A DNA stretch of 46,035 bases, from positions 1 through 46,035 of the forward strand of contig JAGXTF010000033.1 in NCBI GenBank assembly GCA_018333525.1. The letters are read 5' to 3'. The notes beneath the pieces were generated by a model that did not search any database, had not been told where the DNA came from, and saw only the letters and a list, made by a program, of their open reading frames with translations. The position numbers were made by a program, and so were the translations under genes. How positions within the stretch are numbered: the first letter of the stretch is position 1; each line of letters starts with the position of its first letter. Positions 35,483 to 45,346 of this stretch are shown here, piece by piece. This stretch comes from Bacteroidota bacterium. GTDB taxonomy: Bacteria > Bacteroidota > Bacteroidia > NS11-12g > UBA955.

Positions 35483-38400
35483 TTAAGGTAAGATTGAAAT
35501 TTTACACTTTTTACCTGTATTCAGGTTCTTATCTTCGTAAAAAGCAAACACTTTGGGTGGCAGAATTTGAAATTCTCCGGCAAACAGACAACTCATACCA
35601 AAATCGATAGCCTTTATTTCACCCGGAAGGAATTTCAAAAAATAAAGCGTTAAACAATTTCCCTGGATTTCATAATAATTGAATTTCTTTTGTTTCATCA
35701 AATTGTTTAACACCTCCGGACCAGGTTGCATGCCATCGGGGAAGTAAACACAGGCAACGGTTTGTCCTCTTTCTCTTTGTAGTTGATTGGAAATTTCAAG
35801 ATGAAAAATGTTGCTTTCTCCGGAATGTAAACTGGATTTTTGCCAATTGTTTTTGATGCTGAAATAACCGGTATCTTTATAATAAAAACCCGGGTATTCG
35901 AAGTTGGCATTAGCTTTAAAAAACGTGGATCCTTCACAGCCTGCTATGTGGATTTGGTTTTTACCGGAATGTAAATAATTTTCGGGAATCTGAATAACCT
36001 GTACCATGGATGTATTATTTAATGCCATAACCCGGATTCCATTCACATAAACCAGATTTTCTTTTTCGTTTTTGGATATCACATTTCTGTTTTTTTCCAG
36101 GTGCATGGCCATAAATTCAAAAAACAAGGCATTTGCTTGGGTTTGATAAGTGGAAATATATTTTTTTAATTTTCTGGCTTCCTCCAAAATCAAATCGGCT
36201 TCTTCTGCATTTCGTCCGGATTGCAACAATCCCATTCCATAAATACACAACATTTCCATGGCAGCAGAATAACCGGTGCTGTTAGTAATGGTGTGCATTT
36301 GGTACTTGCTTTTATCCGGATTGTTGCTGATGTACATTTCCAATTTAGCATGTATTTTTTCTGCAGCAATAGTGTCAGACTGATATAAATAAACGCGATA
36401 TAAAAGTGCGGCAATATAAGGATCGAAATCAGATTGAATTCTTTGTTGTAAATGCTGAATGTTTTTCTGCAAATTAGGATAACCGGAAATTGCAAGTGCA
36501 TAGGTGATGTAGGCATTCGATACATTGTCGGGGATATTGGCAAAATGATCATATTTGCCGGTGTTGTTTTTAAAACTACCATCGGAATTTTGTTGTGTGA
36601 TCAGCCAGTTTTGGGTTTCATGAACAACCGCAACATTTAACAATCCAAGTTTACTTGCAGTGTGAAATTGTATGAGTCCATATGCCGTTAAAGCCTGGTG
36701 CGGTGGAGTATGGCCAAACCATTCGTAACCGCCCTCGCTTGTTTTGTATTTTTGCAAGGCGTTTAATCCGAGTTGAATATTGTGGGTGAGAGATTCTTTC
36801 GAAGATTCCAGCATGTGCATGTTTTTCAGGAATTCATAAACAATCAGGTTTGGATAATTGCTGGAAGATACCTGTTCAAAGCAACCATATGGCTGGCGAA
36901 TCATCGACTGAGCTTCCTGCACCAGTGATTCCGTGTTATTGCCAGATTTTACCAATACCAAATCTATATTATCAGAAGGCAATTCAAATTCATACATACC
37001 TGATTGTGCCTGATTTGCAATTTCAATTTCGTTGTGGGTTTGAAACGGAATTACTTTTATCATTTTCGTGAAATTTTCCTGAATGGAGTTGTATGAGATT
37101 ATCCAGGAAAACCAGGATGTATTTTTGGGAGTTGAGGGAATAAAAATATTTCTGTTCTCCTGCGCAGCCAAAGTGATTGTTTGAGAAACCGTAGTATCTG
37201 CACCAGACAACCGGAAGGAAATTCCAATACTATTTTCAGAGTGGTTTTTCAGGATAAATTTGTGAAATATTTTATCACCGGAATGTACATATTCCGGCAT
37301 TTCCCATGCCAGTGTAATCTCGGGTTTTGATATCAGATATAGGGTATCACTGAGCAACATTCCGGCACCAAAACCTTCCAGGGTGACGCGATATACAGCT
37401 TCATTATAATTGTTTTGAAATTCAATTTTAAACAGGCCTTTTGTATTGGTTTTGGCAGCAGGAATCACCCACATGGTTGAAACCGGATTTCTGTCAAAGG
37501 GTTCCACATATTTGGAATAAGCAGGTTCATAATAGGTAGTGGTCCAAATATTTTCTCTGTCTCCTCTGGGAAGCATGGTCAGAATATTTTCAGAATAATA
37601 GTACAAACTTTGATAATAGGAGCGTTGATAGTAGTAGTGATTAGAGTAACCATAATTGGTTCCAAAAGCGGGTACAGAATTGGAAACCGGGATGCTGGAA
37701 TTTCCAATATTGATGGTGTTTTCACCTATGATTGGAGATTTTAAATAAGTGGCACCACCGGAGGGAAAGCTGGACCATCCGGCAGAAGTGAAAGTGTTGA
37801 ATTGAATGGAAATAAATGCAGGTAATTCCGTTTCATCATAAACGCGCATGCCATCTATAAATGTTCCGTTTCCATCCACCCGGGTACCGCGAACAGAAAT
37901 TCCAAATGGTGTAGCAATAACAGCCGAATTTCTGACTATTAATCCATCGACTCCCCGTCGCGCGGATTGTAACAAACCCGTTCCACTTGCTGTATTGGAA
38001 TTACCAACCAAATTTATAAGATCTGCTTTTCTGTTTATTTTAATACAAGCCACACCTATATTTTTGGTTTCGGCAGATTCTACACTTTGTCCATCTGCAA
38101 AATCTACATCCGCAATTTTTGGTTTTTCATTTTCAGCGACTACTTTTTTCGCCTTCATCAGGTTATTGTTGGCAAATCGGTTATCAGCCACGGACTCCAT
38201 ATTCTGATAACCTGTTATAGCATATTTTTTTCGCAGGGCAACATCTTCACATATATAAATATTCCTGTTCCGGTGATAATAATATTCCGGTATTGCGTCT
38301 TCAGGAATAAAATTGATATCGTAGGTAATGAGTGGTGCCGGATGTTTTATCTTATAATAAGTTTGAAGAATTAACGGGTTTATTGCATTGGGGAAGCAAG

Positions 38401-40024
38401 GCAGACCAACATTGTAATGTGCCAGTATTATTCTTTCCTTTCTTGCAAGAGGGATTTTTGAATTTGAAATTCTGCGCCAGCCATGTGTTAACATGACCAG
38501 ATCCAATGCTGCGAATTTGGATGAATCCATATCGTTAAAATACCAGTTTGGATCCTCCACATTTCCTTTTAACTCGTCTGTGAACATCATAGATGCAAAG
38601 AGGTTTGGCTGCTTGTCGTTCACCAGGTTCAGGTCTTTTTCATTGACCACAGCAGCGGCAAATTTGCAAAATACCGGATTCCCTTTTTCATCGGTAACCC
38701 GAAACTCCAGACTGTTTTTTTCACCCGGTCGGAGGTATCTGGAATGGTTCAAAAATTGCACCTTTATTTTTTTTTCAGGGAACAGAAATACAAGCCTTTC
38801 ACCTTGTGCAGCGCTCCAATGCAACAATCGGATTTTTGCAATGCCGGGAATGTAATGGTTCATTGCGATGGGAATGCGGTTCAGCCCTTTTTTAAGAGTA
38901 ATTGTTTGTTGTGTTTGTTTGGTATTATCCCTGGAAATTTCCAGTTGAGCAATGGTGTTTCTTTTGGAATTAATTACAGCAACATATTTGTCTTTTATTC
39001 TCTGTATTTCCAGATTAAATTCAGCAACAGTATCTACTTCCGGCAATGATATAGTTTTATTATAAACCGGTTGAATAATTTTGGCAAAATAATGCATTCC
39101 TTTACCGGGGGTCAATCTTACCTGCCCCATTCCACGGTGTGTGCTGGAAAATTCCGTAACCATTCGGTTACTATCATCCACGATGATGCCTTTTACCTGA
39201 ATACCAATTCCGGATTTATCTATACATTTAAAGGCTAGATTAGCAGTTACATCTGCCAGAAAATTTCCGCCTTCAGGGAGAAAACTTAAATCGCCAATTG
39301 CAGAATTAAACAACAGCGGATATACCTTACTGTATGCCTGATTTCCATATTTAAATGCGGCAGTAATATATCCGGATTCAGCAAGGAAGGAATCTTTGAG
39401 TTTCAAGGAAACTTCATATTCCTCACCTTTTACCTGAATCACAGTGGCATCCAAAAAGTTTATTATTTCACCATTTGCTACAACCTGAAATTCGGGAAAC
39501 AAATCCATTAATGACTGGTTATTCGCATTCTTGACTGAAAAGCGAAACCGAATGGTATCGCCCGGGAAATACAAATCGTTGTTAAGCTGGTATTGCATGT
39601 AAATATCAGCAAAGTCTGCGCTCTGAATGAAAAAGTTTTTGGTTGCATATACGGGTTCCGGCATACTGCTGGAATTCCAGGATGTTGTAGCTTTAATTTT
39701 ATAGGATCCACCTTTAAGCAAATTCAATGGAAATGTATGTGTGGCTGTACCTTCATAAATTACAGCTTTGTTTTTGTATACTATTTCATCGCGACCGTCG
39801 AGCACATCAAAATATACCAGCGCGCTTCTGCCCGGAGTGAAATAATGGTCGTTTTCAGTGAGGACAAAAAATGTGAGGTACATAGATTCCGAATTGGCAT
39901 ACATGGGTTTATCCATGAACATGTAAATTTTATTGGGTTCTGTAGTTTCCGGAATCGGACGAAAAATTTGTGCATGCAAGAGCAGACTGCTAAGCAGGCC
40001 CCAGACAGTAATGATAATTTTCAT
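35483..40024 (-). CDS. Alpha-2-macroglobulin-like protein with embedded TonB-plug-like segment
   Basis: A 1513-residue exported protein; the ATG at 40024 gives MKIIITVWGLLSSLLLHAQ, a signal peptide, so a TTG six codons earlier is discarded. The N-terminal ~600 residues are macroglobulin-like beta domains (MG1/MG2, first strand NKIYMFMDKPMYANSESMYL). Residues ~665-735 look like a TonB-dependent receptor plug: LLQSARRGVDGLIVRNS, then GISVRGTRVDGNGTFIDGMRV. After an aromatic Tyr-rich stretch (~residues 780-810), the A2M complement-like domain holds the thioester signature PYGCFEQVSS, with Cys1048, Glu1050 and Gln1051 of CxEQ intact. Helical complement-component residues follow to ~1300. It is a probable periplasmic or outer-membrane protease trap. 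Confidence 0.88.
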   Translation of the reverse strand: MKIIITVWGLLSSLLLHAQIFRPIPETTEPNKIYMFMDKPMYANSESMYLTFFVLTENDHYFTPGRSALVYFDVLDGRDEIVYKNKAVIYEGTATHTFPLNLLKGGSYKIKATTSWNSSSMPEPVYATKNFFIQSADFADIYMQYQLNNDLYFPGDTIRFRFSVKNANNQSLMDLFPEFQVVANGEIINFLDATVIQVKGEEYEVSLKLKDSFLAESGYITAAFKYGNQAYSKVYPLLFNSAIGDLSFLPEGGNFLADVTANLAFKCIDKSGIGIQVKGIIVDDSNRMVTEFSSTHRGMGQVRLTPGKGMHYFAKIIQPVYNKTISLPEVDTVAEFNLEIQRIKDKYVAVINSKRNTIAQLEISRDNTKQTQQTITLKKGLNRIPIAMNHYIPGIAKIRLLHWSAAQGERLVFLFPEKKIKVQFLNHSRYLRPGEKNSLEFRVTDEKGNPVFCKFAAAVVNEKDLNLVNDKQPNLFASMMFTDELKGNVEDPNWYFNDMDSSKFAALDLVMLTHGWRRISNSKIPLARKERIILAHYNVGLPCFPNAINPLILQTYYKIKHPAPLITYDINFIPEDAIPEYYYHRNRNIYICEDVALRKKYAITGYQNMESVADNRFANNNLMKAKKVVAENEKPKIADVDFADGQSVESAETKNIGVACIKINRKADLINLVGNSNTASGTGLLQSARRGVDGLIVRNSAVIATPFGISVRGTRVDGNGTFIDGMRVYDETELPAFISIQFNTFTSAGWSSFPSGGATYLKSPIIGENTINIGNSSIPVSNSVPAFGTNYGYSNHYYYQRSYYQSLYYYSENILTMLPRGDRENIWTTTYYEPAYSKYVEPFDRNPVSTMWVIPAAKTNTKGLFKIEFQNNYNEAVYRVTLEGFGAGMLLSDTLYLISKPEITLAWEMPEYVHSGDKIFHKFILKNHSENSIGISFRLSGADTTVSQTITLAAQENRNIFIPSTPKNTSWFSWIISYNSIQENFTKMIKVIPFQTHNEIEIANQAQSGMYEFELPSDNIDLVLVKSGNNTESLVQEAQSMIRQPYGCFEQVSSSNYPNLIVYEFLKNMHMLESSKESLTHNIQLGLNALQKYKTSEGGYEWFGHTPPHQALTAYGLIQFHTASKLGLLNVAVVHETQNWLITQQNSDGSFKNNTGKYDHFANIPDNVSNAYITYALAISGYPNLQKNIQHLQQRIQSDFDPYIAALLYRVYLYQSDTIAAEKIHAKLEMYISNNPDKSKYQMHTITNSTGYSAAMEMLCIYGMGLLQSGRNAEEADLILEEARKLKKYISTYQTQANALFFEFMAMHLEKNRNVISKNEKENLVYVNGIRVMALNNTSMVQVIQIPENYLHSGKNQIHIAGCEGSTFFKANANFEYPGFYYKDTGYFSIKNNWQKSSLHSGESNIFHLEISNQLQRERGQTVACVYFPDGMQPGPEVLNNLMKQKKFNYYEIQGNCLTLYFLKFLPGEIKAIDFGMSCLFAGEFQILPPKVFAFYEDKNLNTGKKCKISILP

Positions 40025-40098
40025 AAATATGTTCCCTTTCAATCACTAATTCCTTTATGCTGGAAATAGTAAACAGAGGAAATGTAAAGTTTTGGTCA

Positions 40099-40168
40099 GG
40101 AAGGAGAGGAGGAAGTGGGAAGTTAGATGTGGGAAGTGAGAAGTGGGAAGTTAGAAGTTTGAGAAGCA
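40099..40168. repeat. GGGAAGT/AGAAGT-type intergenic simple repeat
   Basis: The stretch is built of GTGGGAAGTTAGA and GTGAGAAGTGGGAAG variants. Its complement resembles the CCCACTTC/TCACATC run at 11640-11720, so the motif is dispersed. The remainder of 40025-40261 shows no gene. Confidence 0.5.
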
Positions 40169-40261
40169 GGTAGCGGGATTCATAGCTTAAACCAGGTGAT
40201 TCAACCATGCCTCTTCTGAACACGAGGATTTGGTGTTATTTTTGATATAACCATTCCAAAT

Positions 40262-43207
40262 ATGAAACGCCTTTCCAGGATTCTTAAAATAACCGGTATT
40301 ACATTACTCGCGTTCTTGTTGTTGCTGGTTCTTGCTCCTTTTTTATTTAAATCAAAGATTGTAAAAGCCATTAAAAATACTGCGAATTCGGAGTTAAACG
40401 CCACGTTGAATTTTGATGATGACATCAGTATTAGTTTTCTCAGAAGCTTTCCAAATGTTTCCTTGAAGCTGGAAAAACTCAGTATTGTGGGCAAAGACAG
40501 TTTTGCCGGAGATACCTTGTTATATTTCCCTTCTACCCGGCTCACCCTGGATGTAATGAGTGTTTTTAAGGGAGAAGAAATTCAGGTTAAAAAAGTGTTT
40601 TTACAAAATCCGGATATTCGCATTGAGACACTTCCCAGCGGTCGTGCGAACTGGGATATTGTAAAAACAGATACCACGCAGAAACCGGATACCGCACCTT
40701 CGACTTTCAAATTGGCTTTAAAGGAGTTCAATATTGAAAAAGGAAATCTGATTTATAACGACAGGAGTCTGGATTTTTATACCGAACTGCGCAATTTCGA
40801 CCATAGCAGTACAGGAGATTTTACTGCCGATAATTTTACCATGGAAACGGAAACACATACCCCATCACTCATTCTGGGATATGGTGGTATAAACTGGCTT
40901 TATAAAATTAAAACCGATGTGATTGCGAAGATCCAAATGGACATGAAGTCGTATAAGTTTTCATATGAAAAGGCCAGTGCAAAACTCAATAATCTGGAAA
41001 TTGAAAGCAATGGATTTGTGGACCTCAACGATAACGACATCGATATGGACATTGCCTTTAAAGCCTTGCAAAATGATTTTAAAAGTTTCTTAAGTCTGGT
41101 TCCGGGCGTTTACAGCGAATCGTTTAAAGACGTGAAAGCTTCGGGCAGTATGGGCCTTATGGGGTCTTTAAAAGGCAAAATGACCGATGATAAAATGCCT
41201 GCAACATACCTTGCATTGAATATCCAAAACGGATCCTTTCAATATCCATCTTTGCCATATGCAGCAGATCAGATTTTTTTAGATGCAAAATATACCAACC
41301 CGGATGGAATGCCGGATAATTCTGTAATTGATATCAAGAGATTTTTGATGCGAATTGCCGGAGAATCCTTTACCATGAATGCATTATTAAAAACTCCGGT
41401 AAGCGATCCTTATGTAGATGGCGGAATGAAAGGCAGGCTGGATTTGTCTAAAATTCTTGGATTAATTCCAATGGAAAAAGGGACCAAACTGGCGGGAATA
41501 ATTGATGCAGATTTAAAAGTTGCCGGCAATTACAGTTCTGTACAAAAATCAAAATACCAGAATTTCAAAGCGGATGGTCGCTTTAAAATGCAGAACTTAT
41601 TATACCAATCGGTTACAGATAAATCGCCATATACGGTAGATGCACTAGCGCTGAATTTTACCCCACAAAAGGTGGATTTAACAGAATGCAAAGGTGTTTT
41701 GGGTAAAAGCGATTTTGATGTAAAAGGTACAGTGGATAATATATTCGGATATTTATTTTCTAATGAAGTGCTCAAAGGAAAAGTGGCATTTAAAAGTAAA
41801 TATTTCAATTTGAACCAATTTATGAGTGATGAAGAATCACCCGATGAGCCGAAAGCAACTGACACCGGCAATGTAGCCATTGTGGAATTGCCGGCAAATC
41901 TGGATTTTATTTTGAATGCGGAAGTAGGAAAAATAATTTACGATAATTATACGTTGAGTAATGTAAGTGGTACTGCACACCTTCATGATGCGGTGCTGGA
42001 TATGGAGGGCTTGCGCGCAAACCTGCTGGGAGGCACCATTGCACTGGATGGAACTTATGACAGCAAAAACGTAAAAAACCCGTTTACGAAATTGGATACG
42101 AAACTGGAACAATTAAATTTTGCTCAAAGTTTTGAGTATTTCCCGATTCTTTCCAAATACGCTCCAATTGCAAAATATGTAGATGGGTTGTTTAATGCAT
42201 CTATTGATATGAATAGCATTTTGAATGAAAAGATGCAACCTAATTATGAAAGCATGAACGTAAATGGAATGGTGAGTTTTAATGATGCGGCAATTAAAAA
42301 TTCAGAAATTTTACAACAAATAGCAAAACAATTAAATGTGAACTGGCTGGAGAATTTGACTTTGAAAAATCAGAAAATAAAATTCAGCATTAAAGAAGGG
42401 GTTTTTCAATTGCTGGATAGTTTGGTGGTTCCGTTGCCAAAAGGTGCTACCATGAAACTGAGCGGCGCAACTAAATTGGATAAAACAATTAAATATGGTG
42501 GCTGGATCAAAGTTCCGAGAGAGGCCATGGGAGCCGGAAATCAGGTATTAAACGGTTGGGTGAAACAGGCAGCAGGTAAGGGCTGGAATCTGAATGTGGA
42601 TCCCATGATTCCCGTGGATTTAAGTATAGCTGGAACCTTTTTAAAACCGGTTGTAAATGTATCGTTAAAAGGATTTGCAAAATCTACTGCAGCAGGAATT
42701 AAGGACCAGGCAACAGGAATTGCAAAAGATGAAGCCAATAAAAAGTTGGATGAGGCTTTGAAAAAAGCGAAAGCAGAATCTGAAAAAATTATCGCTGAAG
42801 CGCAAAGACGTTCGGATCAGTTGCGTGAAGAAGGTCATAATGCCGCAGAGAAAATTAGAAGAGAAAGCAAAACTGCAGGGGATGCTATTCGCAAACAGGG
42901 AGATGACGCTTACGCCAAGGTGATGAATGAAACCGAAGTAGCAGCTAAAAAAGCCGAAGATCAGGTTACGATTCCTGCTTTGAAAAAAGCAGCAGGAGAT
43001 AAGGTACGCAGGGAAGGACAGAAAAAGGCGCAACAGAGCAAAGATCAGTTATACCTAAAGGCACAACAAACCGAAGAAGCCGGAATGAAAAGAGCAGATG
43101 CTGTGGAATCTGAAGCCAACAACAAGGCGGATTTGATAATGAAAGAAGCAAAGGAAAGAGCAGATAAAATCATGAAGGAAGCGGAGGATAAGGGTAAGGT
43201 GAAGTAG
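40262..43207 (+). CDS. AsmA-like membrane protein with long charged helical C-terminus
   Basis: A 981-residue protein. An N-terminal membrane anchor (LKITGITLLAFLLLLVLAPFLF) is followed by AsmA-type beta-rich segments: LRSFPNVSLKLEKLSIVGKD near residue 60, typical of the N-terminal AsmA domain, and GRANWDIVK near residue 134. The central repeated beta strands fit the bridge-like AsmA/TamB/DUF748 proteins that carry phospholipid between membranes. Residues ~815-981 form a continuous Lys/Glu/Ala-rich helix (EANKKLDEALKKAKAESEKI), long enough for a periplasm-spanning coiled coil; E. coli AsmA lacks it. It is monocistronic. Confidence 0.85.
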   Translation: MKRLSRILKITGITLLAFLLLLVLAPFLFKSKIVKAIKNTANSELNATLNFDDDISISFLRSFPNVSLKLEKLSIVGKDSFAGDTLLYFPSTRLTLDVMSVFKGEEIQVKKVFLQNPDIRIETLPSGRANWDIVKTDTTQKPDTAPSTFKLALKEFNIEKGNLIYNDRSLDFYTELRNFDHSSTGDFTADNFTMETETHTPSLILGYGGINWLYKIKTDVIAKIQMDMKSYKFSYEKASAKLNNLEIESNGFVDLNDNDIDMDIAFKALQNDFKSFLSLVPGVYSESFKDVKASGSMGLMGSLKGKMTDDKMPATYLALNIQNGSFQYPSLPYAADQIFLDAKYTNPDGMPDNSVIDIKRFLMRIAGESFTMNALLKTPVSDPYVDGGMKGRLDLSKILGLIPMEKGTKLAGIIDADLKVAGNYSSVQKSKYQNFKADGRFKMQNLLYQSVTDKSPYTVDALALNFTPQKVDLTECKGVLGKSDFDVKGTVDNIFGYLFSNEVLKGKVAFKSKYFNLNQFMSDEESPDEPKATDTGNVAIVELPANLDFILNAEVGKIIYDNYTLSNVSGTAHLHDAVLDMEGLRANLLGGTIALDGTYDSKNVKNPFTKLDTKLEQLNFAQSFEYFPILSKYAPIAKYVDGLFNASIDMNSILNEKMQPNYESMNVNGMVSFNDAAIKNSEILQQIAKQLNVNWLENLTLKNQKIKFSIKEGVFQLLDSLVVPLPKGATMKLSGATKLDKTIKYGGWIKVPREAMGAGNQVLNGWVKQAAGKGWNLNVDPMIPVDLSIAGTFLKPVVNVSLKGFAKSTAAGIKDQATGIAKDEANKKLDEALKKAKAESEKIIAEAQRRSDQLREEGHNAAEKIRRESKTAGDAIRKQGDDAYAKVMNETEVAAKKAEDQVTIPALKKAAGDKVRREGQKKAQQSKDQLYLKAQQTEEAGMKRADAVESEANNKADLIMKEAKERADKIMKEAEDKGKVK

Positions 43208-43215
43208 GAACTTTA

Positions 43216-43367
43216 AAGAAGCTTCAAGCTGCAAGCCCCAAGCCCCAAGCTAAAGGTCTGATGCTACGGGATTCATGATTAAAATTCTCAGGGTTGATTA
43301 CGGATGATTCATTAATCAAACCAAATTAAATTGGTAATGGAAGATGCGACAAGTCATGACTTGTCGC
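43216..43367. repeat. Intergenic repeats: CAAGC-type run and 22-bp perfect palindrome
   Basis: From 43216 to 43252 is a CAAGC/AGCTT-type run similar to that near 5806. From 43346 to 43367 lies a perfect 22-bp palindrome centred on CATG, with arms beginning GCGACAAGTC. It has no loop and no T run, so it is more like a REP-type repeat or protein-binding site than a terminator. Confidence 0.55.
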
Positions 43368-43445
43368 TACATATAGCCAGACTAACAACTGATGGATGAC
43401 GACTGAGCCCTCGGTAACTCGGTCACTATCTACTAAATTCGCGGC

Positions 43446-44387
43446 ATGCTTTATGGCTGGGAAGAAATAATGACGATTGTGTCGGTACCGCTTTATGCGG
43501 TAGTTATACTCGGCGAAATTATTATTTCAAATATTCTGCATCGCAAACTTTACGATGTAAAAGACACGCTCAACAATTTTCTGATGACCGCTTTAAACAC
43601 ATTGTTTACAGTGCTGGTTGCGGGGAGCTTTGTGGTGATGATGAGTACTGTTTATTCGGTGCGAATTTATACCTGGGAAAGAGGAATTGTATACTGGGTT
43701 TTGGCCATGATATTAACCGATCTGGCATACTGGGTGGTGCATTGGGCGGGCCATATGGTGCGTTTGTTTTGGGCTGTGCATGTGGTACACCACAGCAGTC
43801 AGAAATACAATATTTCTGTGGGTTTTCGAAGCTCCGTTTTTGAACCGTTATACAGGGGTTTCTTTTTTCTTCCACTTGCATTCTTGGGTTTTCGTGCTGA
43901 GGATGTGATGCTCGCATTTGCCATTCAGCAATTGTATGGTAGTTTGGTGCATACCGAATTAATTAAAAAGATTCCGGTTTGGGAATGGGTGTTTGTAACT
44001 CCTTCGCACCACAGGGTTCACCACGCTAGTAATCCCAGGTATTTGGATAAAAACATGGGAATGATTTTTATTATTTGGGATAAATTATTTGGCACTTTTG
44101 AACCAGAAGACGATCACTACGATAAGGTTAAATTTGGATTAACCAAAAATCTGGAAACCTACAATCCCGGAACGGTTATTTTTAAGGAATGGATAGAAAT
44201 GTTTCGTGATGTTAAAACTGCTCCGGGAATTAAAAATAAACTGATGTACATATTTGGTCCTCCAGGCTGGAGCCATGATGGTAGCAGGCTTACCAGCAAG
44301 CAGATGCGAGAAGAGGAAGGAGAGCAAAAGCCACAAGTTGGCTTACCCGATGGTTTGCAACCGATAACTGGCAACGTGGAGAATTAG
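43446..44387 (+). CDS. Sterol desaturase / fatty-acid hydroxylase family protein
   Basis: A 313-residue integral membrane di-iron oxygenase. The His boxes are HWAGH (HxxxH), HVVHH (HxxHH) and HHRVHH, with further His in between, supplying the iron ligands. About four to five hydrophobic segments surround them, starting with ILGEIIISNILHRKLYDVKD. Members hydroxylate or desaturate fatty acids, sterols or carotenoids; the Bacteroidota proteins are often annotated as putative sterol desaturases without known substrate. The C-terminal ~45 residues (EEGEQKPQVGLPDG...) are low in conservation and may be a non-homologous extension. No neighbour suggests a pathway. Confidence 0.93.
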   Translation: MLYGWEEIMTIVSVPLYAVVILGEIIISNILHRKLYDVKDTLNNFLMTALNTLFTVLVAGSFVVMMSTVYSVRIYTWERGIVYWVLAMILTDLAYWVVHWAGHMVRLFWAVHVVHHSSQKYNISVGFRSSVFEPLYRGFFFLPLAFLGFRAEDVMLAFAIQQLYGSLVHTELIKKIPVWEWVFVTPSHHRVHHASNPRYLDKNMGMIFIIWDKLFGTFEPEDDHYDKVKFGLTKNLETYNPGTVIFKEWIEMFRDVKTAPGIKNKLMYIFGPPGWSHDGSRLTSKQMREEEGEQKPQVGLPDGLQPITGNVEN

Positions 44388-44424
44388 AGAAGCTAAAAGC
44401 AAACCGCAATAACAAAATCACAAA

Positions 44425-45121
44425 TTAGGGAACAACTCTAAAATAAACGTCTTTGGTATCGATCAGATTTCCGTTGAATTCATATACTTTTAATTGATAA
44501 TTGTGAATTCCAAGGGATGGTTTTATTAAGTGGATTTTTCCAATTCCATCTTTCATTTTAACATTTTTATTTTCCAGTTTCAAACGAAAATCTTTCCGAC
44601 AATAGTAATATATTAAATCGGGGATAATATCGGCTTCAAAATCTTCTCCATAATGAACTTTGCTGCTTCGGGCCAGAACGGCAGTGAATTGTCTGCTGCA
44701 GGAATATGAGTTAGAATAATAAGCTGAGTAAAAGATATTGGCTAATTGAAGAATACCGGTAATTGTATCATAAGGCTTATTATTTTCAACATAACCTTTG
44801 GCCAAATGCTCTATGAATTCATTGCGTTCCTTTATTCCGTAACCATTTTCGTTAATGATTTGCTGAACAATGGTGTCATCCAGGGACATGAAAACTTTAT
44901 GTTTGGATAGATTCAAAAGGAGTTTATCTCTAATTCTGTGAATCTTTAAAGGATGACCTTCGTGAATGGTTCTGGATATCAAGCACTGCGCGATAGTTGT
45001 AGCCAGATATTTTTGTCTTTGATAAATTTCTTTTTGATTCTTCCTTTTTTTGATTTTGGCATGTGTTGATATGGAAAAGTATACTTACCATCAACAGAGA
45101 GAATAAAATCCATTTCACCAT
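44425..45121 (-). pseudogene. Frameshifted lipoprotein gene
   Basis: Two overlapping minus-strand frames read as one gene. The upstream frame starts at ATG 45121 with a lipoprotein signal (MVKWILFSLLMVSILFHINTCQNQKK; lipobox INTC). The downstream frame continues KRKNQKEIYQRQKYLATTIA and then the 185-residue body down to 44425, but has an upstream in-frame stop and no good start. The switch point is a run of seven As (minus strand) at 45051-45045; one A fewer would join the frames into a protein of about 230 residues. This is either a real inactivating frameshift, a sequencing homopolymer error, or programmed slippage. The body is Tyr-rich and unassigned. Confidence 0.6.
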
Positions 45122-45266
45122 ATAGGGTTAACCTGTGTAGTTGTGGTTTATTACAGGAAATGTATTTTCCAATACGAAAAGACCTGATTTTGAGGGGGAA
45201 TATGGTTTATGACAAAAAAAATTATTATTGAATTGAGGGAGATTTAAGATTGCTGAAGGTGTGGAG

Positions 45267-45306
45267 ATAACCGATTATAACCGGATATAACCGTTTATTT
45301 CCGTTT
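45267..45306. repeat. 10-bp phased iteron-like repeats upstream of transposase
   Basis: Four consecutive 10-bp units: ATAACCGATT, ATAACCGGAT, ATAACCGTTT, ATTTCCGTTT. They end about 40 bp before the transposase start and belong to the same family as the repeats at 4142-4191 (opposite orientation relative to the downstream gene). Confidence 0.65.
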
Positions 45307-45346
45307 ACATGGTGGTGTTGCAACAGGGGTTTTGAATTTTGCAGGT

